From NCBI RefSeq assembly GCF_002787055.1, contig NZ_CP024808.1, positions 770,328-834,327 of the forward strand: 64,000 nucleotides of DNA, given 5' to 3'. Every line of letters begins with the position of its first letter. The stretch's first letter is position 1. The DNA comes from Candidatus Nitrosotenuis aquarius (lineage in GTDB: Archaea; Thermoproteota; Nitrososphaeria; Nitrososphaerales; Nitrosopumilaceae). Positions 1 through 7,993 of this stretch are shown in pieces. Position numbers and translations under genes: made by a program. The notes under the pieces are model-generated. The model did not search any database, was not told the origin of the DNA, and saw nothing but the letters and a program-made list of their open reading frames with translations.

Positions 1-218
1 AATATTGCAGTCAGAATTATGACGCCAGGTGCCATGAATTCCAGATAGCTTCCATCAAAGCCAACAGACTGGATTAGCGGCTTTGTTCCAGCAAAGGTAT
101 GGCCTATAACAATTATCCATATTGCGGGCTGGATCAGTCTTATTAGAACTCCGCTTCGAGACTTTCTGTATCTTTTCAGCTCGCGCCAAAACACAGTATA
201 GGTGTCGTATAACATCAT
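1..218 (-). CDS. ABC-2 type transporter permease, N-terminal part (cut by window edge)
   Basis: The reading frame opens at ATGATG (218) and runs off the left edge, about 72 residues. It begins MMLYDTYTVFWRELKRYRKS and then enters a hydrophobic stretch (LIQPAIWIIVIGHTF), the usual cytoplasmic start and first membrane helix of an ABC-2 permease. Its ATG overlaps the stop of the upstream ATPase gene (ATGA), so the two are translationally coupled. Together they would form an exporter for a drug, lipid or polysaccharide; the substrate cannot be told from sequence. The rest of the protein lies outside the window. Confidence 0.85.
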   Translation of the reverse strand, partial: MMLYDTYTVFWRELKRYRKSRSGVLIRLIQPAIWIIVIGHTFAGTKPLIQSVGFDGSYLEFMAPGVIILTAI

Positions 219-1222
219 GTCTTCATCCTCTGCATTTTGCGGTATTCCTTTCTTCTATCGTATGATTTCTGAGTGCTGTCGTCTCTCAGGTCATGGCCGG
301 TAAAAGACAAGAACACGTCATCCAGCGTTGGCTGCGTTATGGACACGGATTTTATTGCAATACCAAGACTAGAAGAAAGAGAAAATATCATCGGGGCAAC
401 CTCGGTTCCCTTTGCGGAAAAAACTGTAATGGTATCGTCCAGAATTGTGGCATCGCGCACAAACTCGATTTGTTTTATCTTGGAGACAAGCTCGGCTTTA
501 GCAGGATTTTCCTCTATTGTAAGGGAAATGACTCCTCCGCCAAGCGCATTTTTGAGGCTGGAAGGCGCATCTATTGTCTGGATTTTGCCATGATCTATTA
601 TTCCGACTCGCCCGCAAAGCTTGTCGGCTTCTTCCATGTAATGGGTGGTAAGAAAAATAGTCATCTTGTACTCATTGTGGATTTTTTTGATATACTCCCA
701 GATTTTCTGCCGGGTTTGTATGTCAAGGCCCACAGTCGGCTCATCTAGGAATAACACCTTGGGCCTGTGCAAGAGTCCTCCGGCAATTTCCAGCCTCTTT
801 CTCATTCCGCCAGAATATGTGATTGCTGCATCGTTTGCCTTGTCGTCTAATTCCACTAGATTCAGTAGATCCTCGATTCTGGAATTTATTTGGTCTTTTG
901 GTATGTGGTTTAGTCTTGCCTGCAGCAAGAGATTTTCCCTTCCTGTCAGATACTCATCAATTGTTATGTCTTGCTGTACATAACCGATACTTGCGCGGAC
1001 ATTTTTTTGCTGGGTTGCAACATTGTATCCTGCGACAAACGCCTCTCCACCTGACGGCTTGAGCAGTGTGGTCAGGATCATCATTGTTGTGCTTTTGCCT
1101 GCGCCGTTTGGCCCAAGAAATCCAAAGATCTCGCCTTCCTCTACGTCAATAGATATTCCATCGACTGCCACCGTTCCTGATTTGTAGATTTTTTTGAGAT
1201 CCTTGGTTTGTATAGAATACAC
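215..1222 (-). CDS. ABC transporter ATP-binding protein (multidrug/lipid export type)
   Basis: A 335-residue ATPase that powers the permease encoded immediately downstream. Visible motifs are Walker A GPNGAGKST (about residues 38-46), the signature SGGMRKR (about 138), Walker B VLFLDEPTVGLD (about 156) and the switch His in TTHYMEEAD. The length, with about 100 residues after the NBD, fits the DrrA/NatA-like family of ABC-2 exporters. It overlaps the permease start by four bases. An AT-rich promoter region shared with the plus-strand mini-gene at 1322 lies upstream. The C-terminal tail is basic (KSYDRRKEYRKMQRMKT). Substrate unknown. Confidence 0.93.
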   Translation of the reverse strand: MYSIQTKDLKKIYKSGTVAVDGISIDVEEGEIFGFLGPNGAGKSTTMMILTTLLKPSGGEAFVAGYNVATQQKNVRASIGYVQQDITIDEYLTGRENLLLQARLNHIPKDQINSRIEDLLNLVELDDKANDAAITYSGGMRKRLEIAGGLLHRPKVLFLDEPTVGLDIQTRQKIWEYIKKIHNEYKMTIFLTTHYMEEADKLCGRVGIIDHGKIQTIDAPSSLKNALGGGVISLTIEENPAKAELVSKIKQIEFVRDATILDDTITVFSAKGTEVAPMIFSLSSSLGIAIKSVSITQPTLDDVFLSFTGHDLRDDSTQKSYDRRKEYRKMQRMKT

Positions 1223-1321
1223 TGATACTGGCCCCAGATATTGCTATAAAATGCTAGGTTTTTGCACCACAGCAAAGCCCGCACAAAAAAATTAAAAATA
1301 ACAAATTTGTTTTATCAAGTC

Positions 1322-1420
1322 ATGAAAGGACTGTGTCATGTGTGTAATTCCTCAAACGTGGAGACAACACTGCAAAACGGCATGCCGGTTTGCGCCGCCT
1401 GCAAGTCTAAAACAAAATAA
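1322..1420 (+). CDS. 32-aa zinc-ribbon micropeptide
   Basis: ATG AAA GGA CTG to TAA encodes 32 residues with two CxxC pairs (CHVC near residue 5 and CAAC near residue 24), the minimum for one tetrahedral zinc site. A TATA-like stretch (AAATTAAAAATAACAAATT) lies about 25-35 bases upstream, consistent with a leaderless transcript. It stops three bases before the end of the convergent PRC-barrel gene. Function unknown; zinc binding is inferred from the four cysteines only. Confidence 0.6.
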   Translation: MKGLCHVCNSSNVETTLQNGMPVCAACKSKTK

Positions 1421-1423
1421 AAA

Positions 1424-1873
1424 TTAATGTAGGTTCTTGAACTGATCTTTTGTCAGCTTCAGGATTACTTTTTCACCGACACCCCAAATGTCCGACTTGG
1501 TTACGATTCTTGTGTGGATCAGACCATCAGATACTTCGATAGAGTGCAGTTCATTTGTCTGCGGGTCCTTTACCAGTCGCTTTATCTTGCCTAGTTTGTG
1601 GCCGTCAATGTCGACTACCTGGACGTTGGTCCTGACTGGCGACCTTGAGAGCAAAAGTGTCTCTTCTGTGAAATGGTCAATGTATTCTGCCGGCAAATAA
1701 TAGTCCTTGTGAAACCCTTGGTGTATTGTGACTCCAGATACCGCTAGGGTCTTGGAGTTGATGTGGATGTGCTTTACCTCGCCGTACTTGATGCCCTCTC
1801 GGTCAACTACGCGCTTGCCTGTGAATGTGTCTGCGGTGCAGTTGTTTTGTGGTATTTCTTCTAGTGCTGCCAT
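1424..1873 (-). CDS. PRC-barrel domain protein
   Basis: 149 residues from the ATG at 1873. Two PRC-barrel-like halves can be seen: GKRVVDREGIKYGEVKHI near the start, and VQVVDIDGHKLGKIKRLV near residue 85. PRC-barrels occur in RimM, in photosynthetic reaction centre H subunits and in many small archaeal proteins, where they mediate protein or RNA contacts. A longer frame reaches 1924, but a TATA-like GGATAAAGG lies about 25 bases upstream of 1873, so I prefer the shorter leaderless start. Role unknown. Confidence 0.8.
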   Translation of the reverse strand: MAALEEIPQNNCTADTFTGKRVVDREGIKYGEVKHIHINSKTLAVSGVTIHQGFHKDYYLPAEYIDHFTEETLLLSRSPVRTNVQVVDIDGHKLGKIKRLVKDPQTNELHSIEVSDGLIHTRIVTKSDIWGVGEKVILKLTKDQFKNLH

Positions 1874-1961
1874 GCGGTACGGTTTTGAAAATCCTTTATC
1901 CAAACCAAAAATCACAATTTTCAATCAATCGGATTAAATTACTTGACTTTGGGCACGCCTC

Positions 1962-2273
1962 ATGCAAAAAAGCGCTTTTCGAGCCACGCTAACCACAAAA
2001 GGTAGAAAGACAGGCGAGCCACATTCCGTTCAGCTACGCGCTGTATGGTATGATAATATGGTGTATTTTTCTCGCAGAAATGAAAATGCGGACTGGCTAA
2101 AAAATGCCCTTGCCGACAATTCAGTATCAGTAGAGTTTGATGGAAAAACACATCACGGAATGGCATCGCTGGTAACGGATGAATCCCTTGCCAAGAAAAT
2201 CTCAGAGCTGAAATACCCAGGAGAGGAGAGAGCCCAAGAAGTGCGCACAATATTGCAGATCAAACTAAGCTGA
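1962..2273 (+). CDS. Deazaflavin (F420)-dependent nitroreductase-family protein
   Basis: 103 residues. The segment ATLTTKGRKTGEPHSVQL followed by an aromatic-rich strand (WYDNMVYFSRR) and WLKNALADNSVSVEF is the hallmark of the small split-barrel DUF385/Ddn family, which uses F420H2 or in some members other cofactors. CofE, the F420 gamma-glutamyl ligase, is encoded at 45621 in this same window, so the cofactor should be available. It is shorter than typical Ddn (about 140-150) but retains the core. Substrate unknown. Confidence 0.78.
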   Translation: MQKSAFRATLTTKGRKTGEPHSVQLRAVWYDNMVYFSRRNENADWLKNALADNSVSVEFDGKTHHGMASLVTDESLAKKISELKYPGEERAQEVRTILQIKLS

Positions 2274-2309
2274 ATCAGACTTTTATATTTACAAAACAAG
2301 ATCAAACCA

Positions 2310-3086
2310 GTGAAGTACGTTTTAGTCATCTCTATAGTGGCAGTGTGTTTGGTTTTTGCAAATAATGATGTCTTTGCCCAAAAATCAAAAATCTGCGGAG
2401 ACACCCTATGCTCAAAGGTGCAGGCATGTCCAATGGACCATGTATTGGACAGAATCACGCTAAAGTGCTATCCAGGCTCTGACGGCTGGAAGATAACAGG
2501 ATATTACTTGCCACTAGAAAAAGAATTCTTCAAGGACAAATTTCAAACAATACTGGTACAGGGAAAAAAGAAGAACGGCTCTTTTGACTATATTGAGGGA
2601 AATTCCACGTATTACTACAAGCAGTTCAGATCAGGATTCCTATCTGATGTAATTGTACAGGGTTCTGGCAAGACAACAGAGTCAAAAATACTGCAAACAT
2701 GGGCGGATGATTTCATCTATCCAAACGGGGAAAAGACCAGATTCTATCATTTTGGAAAATGCGCATACACTGCGTCTGGCGTTTGCCTTCCACTATCGGA
2801 ATCCTCGCTCTCAGAACCACTGGTCCTAGTTGCAGTGACAAAGGGAAAAACAGACATGCAAAAAGGAGTAATATCTCATGGAACCCTGCTTAGGATTCCA
2901 GACATACCGTCGCCATGGAACGCCAGGACCTACTGGGCAACAGACATTGGAGAATGGAGCGACAAGCACATTGATGTTTTTACAGGATATGGTGCAAAGG
3001 CAAAGGCAGACGCATACCGAATAACCAAGCTTCCGCCACAGGAATCAAGCAAAGTCATGGCAGTCGGATTCAAAGACACTAAATGA
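2310..3086 (+). CDS. Exported protein of unknown function
   Basis: 258 residues from a GTG start. The N-terminus KYVLVISIVAVCLVFA followed by NNDVFAQK is a good signal peptide with cleavage after VFA. A Cys-containing segment follows at once (CGDTLCSKVQACPM ... LKCYPG), which could form two disulfides outside the cell. The rest is rich in aromatic and Gly/Lys residues, as in beta-rich exported proteins. A TATA-like TTTTATATTTAC lies about 25 bases upstream of the GTG. I recognise no family. It overlaps the convergent gene at 3079 by eight bases. Confidence 0.75.
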   Translation: MKYVLVISIVAVCLVFANNDVFAQKSKICGDTLCSKVQACPMDHVLDRITLKCYPGSDGWKITGYYLPLEKEFFKDKFQTILVQGKKKNGSFDYIEGNSTYYYKQFRSGFLSDVIVQGSGKTTESKILQTWADDFIYPNGEKTRFYHFGKCAYTASGVCLPLSESSLSEPLVLVAVTKGKTDMQKGVISHGTLLRIPDIPSPWNARTYWATDIGEWSDKHIDVFTGYGAKAKADAYRITKLPPQESSKVMAVGFKDTK

Positions 3087-3723
3087 TATGAATAATAGTA
3101 GAGACTCCGCGCTTTTCTGTCTCGTAGCCGTTTTCCATTTCTGCAACCGTTATAGTAAATGATATCAAATCCCGTTGCTGTGCCGCAGTCGCATCTAGAT
3201 ACAGGTGCACATCCATCAGATCATATTCCCCCTGAGGAATTCTTGTCTCATCTATGAAGACCTTGGCAGTCGACTCTACTCGGAACTGCTGGCCCTTGTA
3301 GTGCTCTATGATCTTGGTCTTTCTTCCGTTTCTGCCTGCCGCCTTGACATTGATGTCTATTATTCCTGGCTTTGAGCTGGTGTATCCTGACTGTTTGTTT
3401 ACAAATACGCCAAGCTGGAATGGCTGGCCTGCGGTGGACTCTGCCATTTTTTGTATTCCGTCATTCATTGCGACATCGACTCCCTTGATTGTCTGGGAGA
3501 CCTTGGCAATCCACTCGTTGCTTTTTTGTATTACTGCAGCTATTCGCTCCCGCCTTTTTTTGTCCTCTTCTGGCTCTAGCTGGTATCTATCAACCCAGGC
3601 CAAATAGTCCTTGGAAATGTCCTCGATGAATTGGATGCATGTTACCTTGTAATCATCAATAGAATTTGCCCGCTCTGATGCATCATCTGTTCGCATTCCG
3701 TCATAATCAGCAGGCATCGCCAT
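3079..3723 (-). CDS. Conserved hypothetical protein with helical N-terminal half
   Basis: 214 residues from the ATG at 3723 (MAMPADYDGM). The N-terminal half (about 20-105) is charged and helical and could be a short coiled coil (EPEEDKKRRERIAAVIQKSNE region); the C-terminal half is beta-rich (GRKTKIIEHYKGQQFRVES, VHLYLDATAAQQRD). No signal peptide or membrane segment. A frame extension to 3777 exists, but its first 18 residues overlap the TATA-like TTATATTTTTTC. Divergent from the gene at 3781. Function not recognised. Confidence 0.65.
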   Translation of the reverse strand: MAMPADYDGMRTDDASERANSIDDYKVTCIQFIEDISKDYLAWVDRYQLEPEEDKKRRERIAAVIQKSNEWIAKVSQTIKGVDVAMNDGIQKMAESTAGQPFQLGVFVNKQSGYTSSKPGIIDINVKAAGRNGRKTKIIEHYKGQQFRVESTAKVFIDETRIPQGEYDLMDVHLYLDATAAQQRDLISFTITVAEMENGYETEKRGVSTIIHII

Positions 3724-3780
3724 GATATCAAAACCAGTACGTCTGTAAAAAACCAATCTTGAAAAAATATAACCCAAATT

Positions 3781-4290
3781 ATGCTGGAAGAATTGTTGAG
3801 CTTTACCAGTATCACAACACAGCTGCAGGCGCAGTTAAAATCAAATCTGCCCCAGATTATGATGTTATTGCGGAACAATCCCGCAATGGCGTACACGAAA
3901 ATAACAGAGATAGGCCTAGATGTAGGCAAAAAATACAACATCCAGCTTTTGGTAAATTTCCCGCAGGAAAACAAGATTAACGAGTTTGACTTTTACGGCA
4001 AGCGTGACTTGTCCATTATAGTAGACAGGCAAAAAAGAAACTTTGCAATTCCGCGCCAGACAATCAAGGATGTCGCTGCCAAAATTTTTGGCCCTGCCAA
4101 AATAGATGACGCATATATGTATGAGGGAAAGGAAGGCGTTCGCGTGACATTTGATGGCGGTAGAATAGACATTTTGCCGCATTCCTTGCACATTTGGTGT
4201 TTCTTTGATGATAAGGTAAACGAGTTTTGCAACTGGCTGCTAGAGCATGTCTATGACAGGGCTCAGGGCTCTAGTGCTACCAGCTCATAA
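3781..4290 (+). CDS. Conserved hypothetical protein
   Basis: 169 residues, soluble, mixed alpha/beta, with a hydrophobic helical start (MLEELLSFTSITTQLQAQL) and aromatic/Cys-containing end (LHIWCFFDDKVNEFCNWLLEH). No motif known to me. The start is four bases from the upstream end of the divergent gene's frame, so both probably share a short promoter. It overlaps the convergent gene at 4263 by 28 bases. The amino-acid composition is that of a real protein, and its codon use resembles its neighbours. Confidence 0.6.
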   Translation: MLEELLSFTSITTQLQAQLKSNLPQIMMLLRNNPAMAYTKITEIGLDVGKKYNIQLLVNFPQENKINEFDFYGKRDLSIIVDRQKRNFAIPRQTIKDVAAKIFGPAKIDDAYMYEGKEGVRVTFDGGRIDILPHSLHIWCFFDDKVNEFCNWLLEHVYDRAQGSSATSS

Positions 4291-4925
4291 GAATAATCCA
4301 GTGCGCCGTCTATTGTATAGTATTGCGCTTTTGCAGGCAGTGGAATATTGTTTGCAATCCAGAGCTTGTTTTCAATGTCGCTTATTTTGTAAGACACCAC
4401 AAATGTTTTGAGTGTGCCAAACTCAAACTCGGAGTCCACATATTCTGTTACCTTTAGCTTGGGAGTGAATTTGCCGACATAGGTTGTGCCCCATTCTGCG
4501 CCAACCACCAGATACTTTGAGCCGGTCAGTGTGTCCCTAACTGAAAAGACGGATCTGTCAAGTGCCAGAATGTACGGTTTTATCTCGTCACTTGGTCCGA
4601 TAAAGACAAAGGCCTCGCCAATTTGCAGCTCCTGCTCTATGTGCTGGCCTGTCTTTTTGTCATCTATTGTGAGATGGATTTTTTCAGTGTCACCTGTCTT
4701 TTCCAAAAACGCAATCTTTGCCAAAAACTCCTTGCCCTGATAATTTACCAAATATTGCAGGACTGGCTGCTCTTCTACTCCTTTTCCCACATGCCACTGG
4801 CTTGCAAATCTAGGAATGATGTTCTGCTCGGACCCCGGAATACCAGTCAGGAAAGGAAATGAAAGTCCAATTGCTGCAGCTCCCAGCATTATTCCTAATG
4901 GTATGAAGAGTGCTTTGCGAACCAA
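4263..4925 (-). CDS. Membrane-anchored exported protein, paralogue of the upstream secreted protein
   Basis: 220 residues with one N-terminal hydrophobic helix (about 5-27, LFIPLGIMLGAAAIGLSFPF) and an extracellular beta-rich domain. It shares features with the preceding gene at 4939: a WHVGKGV motif versus WYVGEGL, and near the end KLWIANNIPLPAKA versus VWIVDNFPFPVKA, each followed by a Tyr/Glu-rich strand ending ELVALE or ELLSFQ. So the pair are tandem paralogues of one extracellular domain. It lies 13 bases after that gene on the same strand, probably one operon. Function unknown; a surface or S-layer-associated role is inference. Confidence 0.72.
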   Translation of the reverse strand: MVRKALFIPLGIMLGAAAIGLSFPFLTGIPGSEQNIIPRFASQWHVGKGVEEQPVLQYLVNYQGKEFLAKIAFLEKTGDTEKIHLTIDDKKTGQHIEQELQIGEAFVFIGPSDEIKPYILALDRSVFSVRDTLTGSKYLVVGAEWGTTYVGKFTPKLKVTEYVDSEFEFGTLKTFVVSYKISDIENKLWIANNIPLPAKAQYYTIDGALDYSYELVALEP

Positions 4926-4938
4926 TTGTTCGGATTTT

Positions 4939-6420
4939 CTAGGACTTTAATTTGATGATTCCGTTTGTTATTAGATACTGCAGGCCGTTGACAAAGTCCT
5001 TGTCGGTTGTCTGTCCCTCTGACCAGAACTTGGCCGCATCTTTTACCCACGACGGTATGACGTCGCTTTTTGCGCCAGTAGATGTGCTGGTTGGAATCTT
5101 GATGATTTTTTGGTTAATCAAATATTGTATGCCAGAGACAAAGTCCTTGTCTGTGATGCTGCCGTCTGACCAGAACTTGGCGTTTGTCTTGATCCAAGAA
5201 GGAATTACTATTTCTCCTGGCTTTGGTGTTGTTGGCGGTGGAGTGGTCGTTCCGGTGCCTGCCTGAACATCTACATCAAATGTGATAAATCCTGCCTTTA
5301 GTGCATCTGGCGCAACCTCAGGACCCGTTCCCTTGACTAGTATTGCATAGGTAGTCTTGCCAGACTCTTTGATGTCAATTGTGGTTCGAACCTGGCCGCC
5401 GGTTGTAAAGAGGGCATTGCGCTTTGCCTCGCCTGCAATTGATCTTACCACTTCTGTTCCAGATGCGCCTGCTTTTACCACCAAAATATCATAGTGGACC
5501 TCGTTTTCAAATTCCTCCTGGTTTACCTTGCGCTTAAAATCAATAATCATGTCCATCGGGCATCCTTGCTTGGGGCTCTTTGGGGAATATTTTACGCTGA
5601 TAATCATGGTGTTTGTGTTTGTGTTCTTGGTGACATATGCAAAGTCCTCAGTGATTACAGGACAGTTGCCTCCTGTAGTTACGGCGCCAGTGTCTACAAT
5701 TTTCTCAAATGGGTTCTTGGTGATATCTCGCTGGAAACTCAACAATTCAAATCTGTACTCTTGTGGCGGAACGCCTTCTGCCACATGTGCATATGTGTCA
5801 GCCTTTACTGGGAATGGGAAATTGTCCACAATCCAGACATTGTTTACTTTGCCGCCCGTCTTCCATGTTATTCTGACTGTGTCAAATACACCTGCCGGGA
5901 CCGGAATCTTTTCTTCGGCTGCAGGAATGATTTGCTCGCCTCCAATGTTTCCAATTTTGCCCCATGACGGCATGGAGAACTTCTTTGGTCCTTTGCCTGT
6001 CAAGTCTCCAGTGTCTGCTGTTGCATATGCAGAAAGCCAAGATAACGATGACTTGAAAGCTGCCGCGTGTGGGATTAGGTTCTTGGTGCTTCCAATTGGC
6101 TCAGCTGCTATTTTTCCCACATTGATGGTACCTTTGTGGATTTTGCCGCCATCATACACTACAACTTGGAGCTTCCACTGGTCTTCGCTGCCGACTTGTT
6201 GGCTGCCCTCTACCCAAAAGTCAATCTTGAATGGGGTGCAGTCCTTGTAGTAAACATGGCACAGGTTGTAGCTGAACTGATCTCCTTTTTTGAGGCCTTC
6301 GCCAACATACCAAGAGCCTTCCTTGTTTACTCCTCCCGCCTGGAGCTGGGCGCTGGCGCCATGTGATAATCCGGATGCTAAAAGTGATATGGCAAGTAAT
6401 GCAACTAAAAACGTCTTCAA
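4939..6420 (-). CDS. Secreted protein with thaumarchaeal extracellular domain and two C-terminal IPSW repeats
   Basis: 493 residues. Signal peptide at 1-24 (FLVALLAISLLASGLSHGASA). Residues about 35-235 hold the domain shared with the downstream gene (WYVGEGLKKGDQFSYNL; VWIVDNFPFPVKA). A second beta-rich region follows (about 250-390), then a Thr/Pro linker (TGTTTPPPTTPKP) and two copies of a roughly 37-residue repeat: IPSWIKTNAKFWSDG and IPSWVKDAAKFWSEG, each followed by T-DKDFV-G-QYLI. I know this repeat from exported proteins of ammonia-oxidising archaea, where it often ends peptidases and cupredoxins. It probably anchors or oligomerises the protein at the cell surface. Confidence 0.8.
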   Translation of the reverse strand: MKTFLVALLAISLLASGLSHGASAQLQAGGVNKEGSWYVGEGLKKGDQFSYNLCHVYYKDCTPFKIDFWVEGSQQVGSEDQWKLQVVVYDGGKIHKGTINVGKIAAEPIGSTKNLIPHAAAFKSSLSWLSAYATADTGDLTGKGPKKFSMPSWGKIGNIGGEQIIPAAEEKIPVPAGVFDTVRITWKTGGKVNNVWIVDNFPFPVKADTYAHVAEGVPPQEYRFELLSFQRDITKNPFEKIVDTGAVTTGGNCPVITEDFAYVTKNTNTNTMIISVKYSPKSPKQGCPMDMIIDFKRKVNQEEFENEVHYDILVVKAGASGTEVVRSIAGEAKRNALFTTGGQVRTTIDIKESGKTTYAILVKGTGPEVAPDALKAGFITFDVDVQAGTGTTTPPPTTPKPGEIVIPSWIKTNAKFWSDGSITDKDFVSGIQYLINQKIIKIPTSTSTGAKSDVIPSWVKDAAKFWSEGQTTDKDFVNGLQYLITNGIIKLKS

Positions 6421-6506
6421 CTATACATCATAGTTGATTTTGGTTAGTTAAATGTTGTTTATCTAAGCTAAGCAAATATAGAGGCAATTTGGTTTTCCAA
6501 ATAGAA

Positions 6507-6683
6507 ATGTGCGAATGCGCCAAAGTTCACATGTTTGAGATAGAATACAAACTGGCCGGAATGGTCGTGGTTCCAACCCACAAAAACTGTGGCAACGCAC
6601 TAAACGAGACCCAACTGGAGAAATTCCAAAAAGAACTGGTAAAATCATGGGGCCTTGATCCTGAAGACGAGAAACTAATCTAG
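6507..6683 (+). CDS. 58-aa Cys/His-containing small protein
   Basis: From ATG 6507 the peptide begins MCECAKVHMFEIEYKLAG and later has HKNCG, so CxC, two His and one more Cys could bind one metal ion. A TATA-like GCAAATATAG lies about 27 bases upstream of 6507, which favours this ATG over one 18 bases earlier. The C-terminal half is helical and acidic (ETQLEKFQKELVKSWGL). It converges on the Cys-rich gene at 6717. Function unknown. Confidence 0.6.
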   Translation: MCECAKVHMFEIEYKLAGMVVVPTHKNCGNALNETQLEKFQKELVKSWGLDPEDEKLI

Positions 6684-6709
6684 GTACAAAAAATAAAAAC
6701 AAAAAGTAG

Positions 6710-6726
6710 GTTAAGTTTAGCTTAAC
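6710..6726. terminator. Inverted repeat between convergent genes
   Basis: GTTAAG-TTTAG-CTTAAC gives a six-base-pair stem with a five-base loop, sitting across the stop codon of the minus-strand Cys-rich gene and 26 bases past the plus-strand gene. The position between two convergent genes suggests a transcription end signal for either, though archaeal terminators usually depend on T-tracts rather than hairpins. Confidence 0.35.
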
Positions 6727-6863
6727 TGTGATACTGCTTCTTTGCAAACAGAAGCCTTGCATTTACAGTCTGCGCTACACAGGCAGTGACCTTGCATTTC
6801 ACAATCGCATTGAAATTCTGGGTCGCCTGTTTCTGTTTCGCATCCGCAAGCTTGATCTACCAT
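6717..6863 (-). CDS. 48-aa cysteine-rich metallothionein-like protein
   Basis: ATG 6863 to TAA 6717 encodes 48 residues with nine cysteines (positions 6, 8, 19, 21, 27, 29, 33, 35, 40), eight of them in four CxC pairs, plus His26 and many Asp/Glu. This density and CxC spacing is that of a metal-thiolate cluster protein. It lacks aromatic residues except one Phe. A role in binding Cu, Zn or Cd is inference from composition; the match to a named prokaryotic metallothionein family is not established. Neighbour: another Cys/His peptide at 6507; a CDF metal exporter lies at 18951. Confidence 0.68.
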   Translation of the reverse strand: MVDQACGCETETGDPEFQCDCEMQGHCLCSADCKCKASVCKEAVSQLS

Positions 6864-6922
6864 AAACTAAGAACCGCTCGGAGGGTTTTAAAGGTTGTCT
6901 AGATTGTAATGAAAGAATAACC

Positions 6923-7804
6923 TTATGCGTAATTTTGCAGGTGAACTAGTTCGTTTGCTATTTTGTGCAGTAACATGGCTTGCTGCTCTAGCTTGATTGT
7001 GTCATGTTCCAAATCCATTGCTGTTTTTAGAATGTGTATCAGCTCTGGTTTTTTGTGGATGGAATCCCGTATTGATATGATGTTGTTTTTGTTGATGTAG
7101 CCTAGGTAAAAGTAGCAATCAGACAATAACGAGTTTGCTGTTAGGTATTCGTATTTTTTCTGGATTATGATACCATGTGAAGAATTCTCAGTCATGTCTG
7201 AGAATCCTATGGTGGATTTTGCCATTCTTTCCAATAGAGAAGGGGTTGCCCTTTCCAGTCCAAGAACTTCGGTTATATTAGAAAAGTATTGGTTTTTGTT
7301 GTTTTTTTGGAATTTGCGGATAAATTCCAGCATGTGTGTTGGACTGCGCTGCTTTGAGTTTAGCAAGACCAATCCATCGCAAATCAGGTAAGCTGCGCAC
7401 TTTGTCCAGACTGCGGCAAACTCGTCGTCGATGTTTTGCTTTGCCCTTGTTGCAAAAAATGTCGCATCTATTAGCGAGTTTTTTGCCACGGAATTTCGAA
7501 TCTTTTCCTGCTTTTCTTTTGTTTTTGATAGTAACGCCCGAAGCTCCCAGGACGGATCGGAGAGAATCTGCATGGAATCGTATTTTTGCAAAACATCGGG
7601 ATTTGTTTCGTTTACTGTACCATGATGGACTTGTACGAGTGCGTCATCTATGGTTTTGAGTTCGGTTCCGGATTTTCCGTCAAATATTGTAATGTCGTAT
7701 TCGCAACACTCGAGAGTTGTTCCGTGTGCCTTGCAACCGCCAAGGCCTACTATATCATTTGATAAGGAAAGCTTGTTTGCTATATCTTGTACCTGCAATG
7801 ACAA
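6923..7804 (-). CDS. Hypothetical protein, possible nucleotidyltransferase-like N-terminus
   Basis: 293 residues, no signal peptide. Residues about 17-42 read DIVGLGGCKAHGTTLECCEYDITIFD in two blocks: a Gly-rich turn followed by an acidic strand (YDITIFD), which recalls the GS/GG...DxD core of the nucleotidyltransferase fold but lacks a clear Ser after Gly. The rest is helical (residues about 80-293) with a segment like a four-helix bundle (EHDTIKLEQQAMLLHKIANEL). A NTase plus HEPN-like arrangement is possible but weakly supported. The gene stands alone, with an AT-rich promoter before 7804. Confidence 0.6.
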   Translation of the reverse strand: MSLQVQDIANKLSLSNDIVGLGGCKAHGTTLECCEYDITIFDGKSGTELKTIDDALVQVHHGTVNETNPDVLQKYDSMQILSDPSWELRALLSKTKEKQEKIRNSVAKNSLIDATFFATRAKQNIDDEFAAVWTKCAAYLICDGLVLLNSKQRSPTHMLEFIRKFQKNNKNQYFSNITEVLGLERATPSLLERMAKSTIGFSDMTENSSHGIIIQKKYEYLTANSLLSDCYFYLGYINKNNIISIRDSIHKKPELIHILKTAMDLEHDTIKLEQQAMLLHKIANELVHLQNYA

Positions 7805-7905
7805 AAATCGATTTTTAATTTTCTTAAATGTAGCAATGATTATTTTTTAACCAATCAATCGAATACCATTCCTTTAAATTGCTAGAATCCACGGCTTTTT
7901 TTGAA

Positions 7906-7981
7906 GCTCCTGTGGTGTAGTCCGGTTAAGCATACTGCCCTCTCAAGGCAGTGATCCCGGGTTCAAATCCCGGCGGGAGCA
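7906..7981 (+). tRNA. tRNA-Glu (CTC)
   Basis: The acceptor stem pairs GCTCCTG (7906-7912) with CGGGAGC (7974-7980), with discriminator A. The anticodon stem is CTGCC/GGCAG with loop CTCTCAA, giving anticodon CTC (Glu, GAG codons). The T-arm is CCGGG-TTCAAAT-CCCGG. No intron and no encoded CCA. A TATA-like TTTAAATT lies about 30 bases upstream. Confidence 0.95.
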
Positions 7982-7993
7982 TCTTTTCCTTAC

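Noticed and set aside
5494-6366. Plus-strand frames up to 240 aa across the secreted protein gene
   Set aside because: The minus frame has signal peptide, domain and repeats; the plus frames have none.
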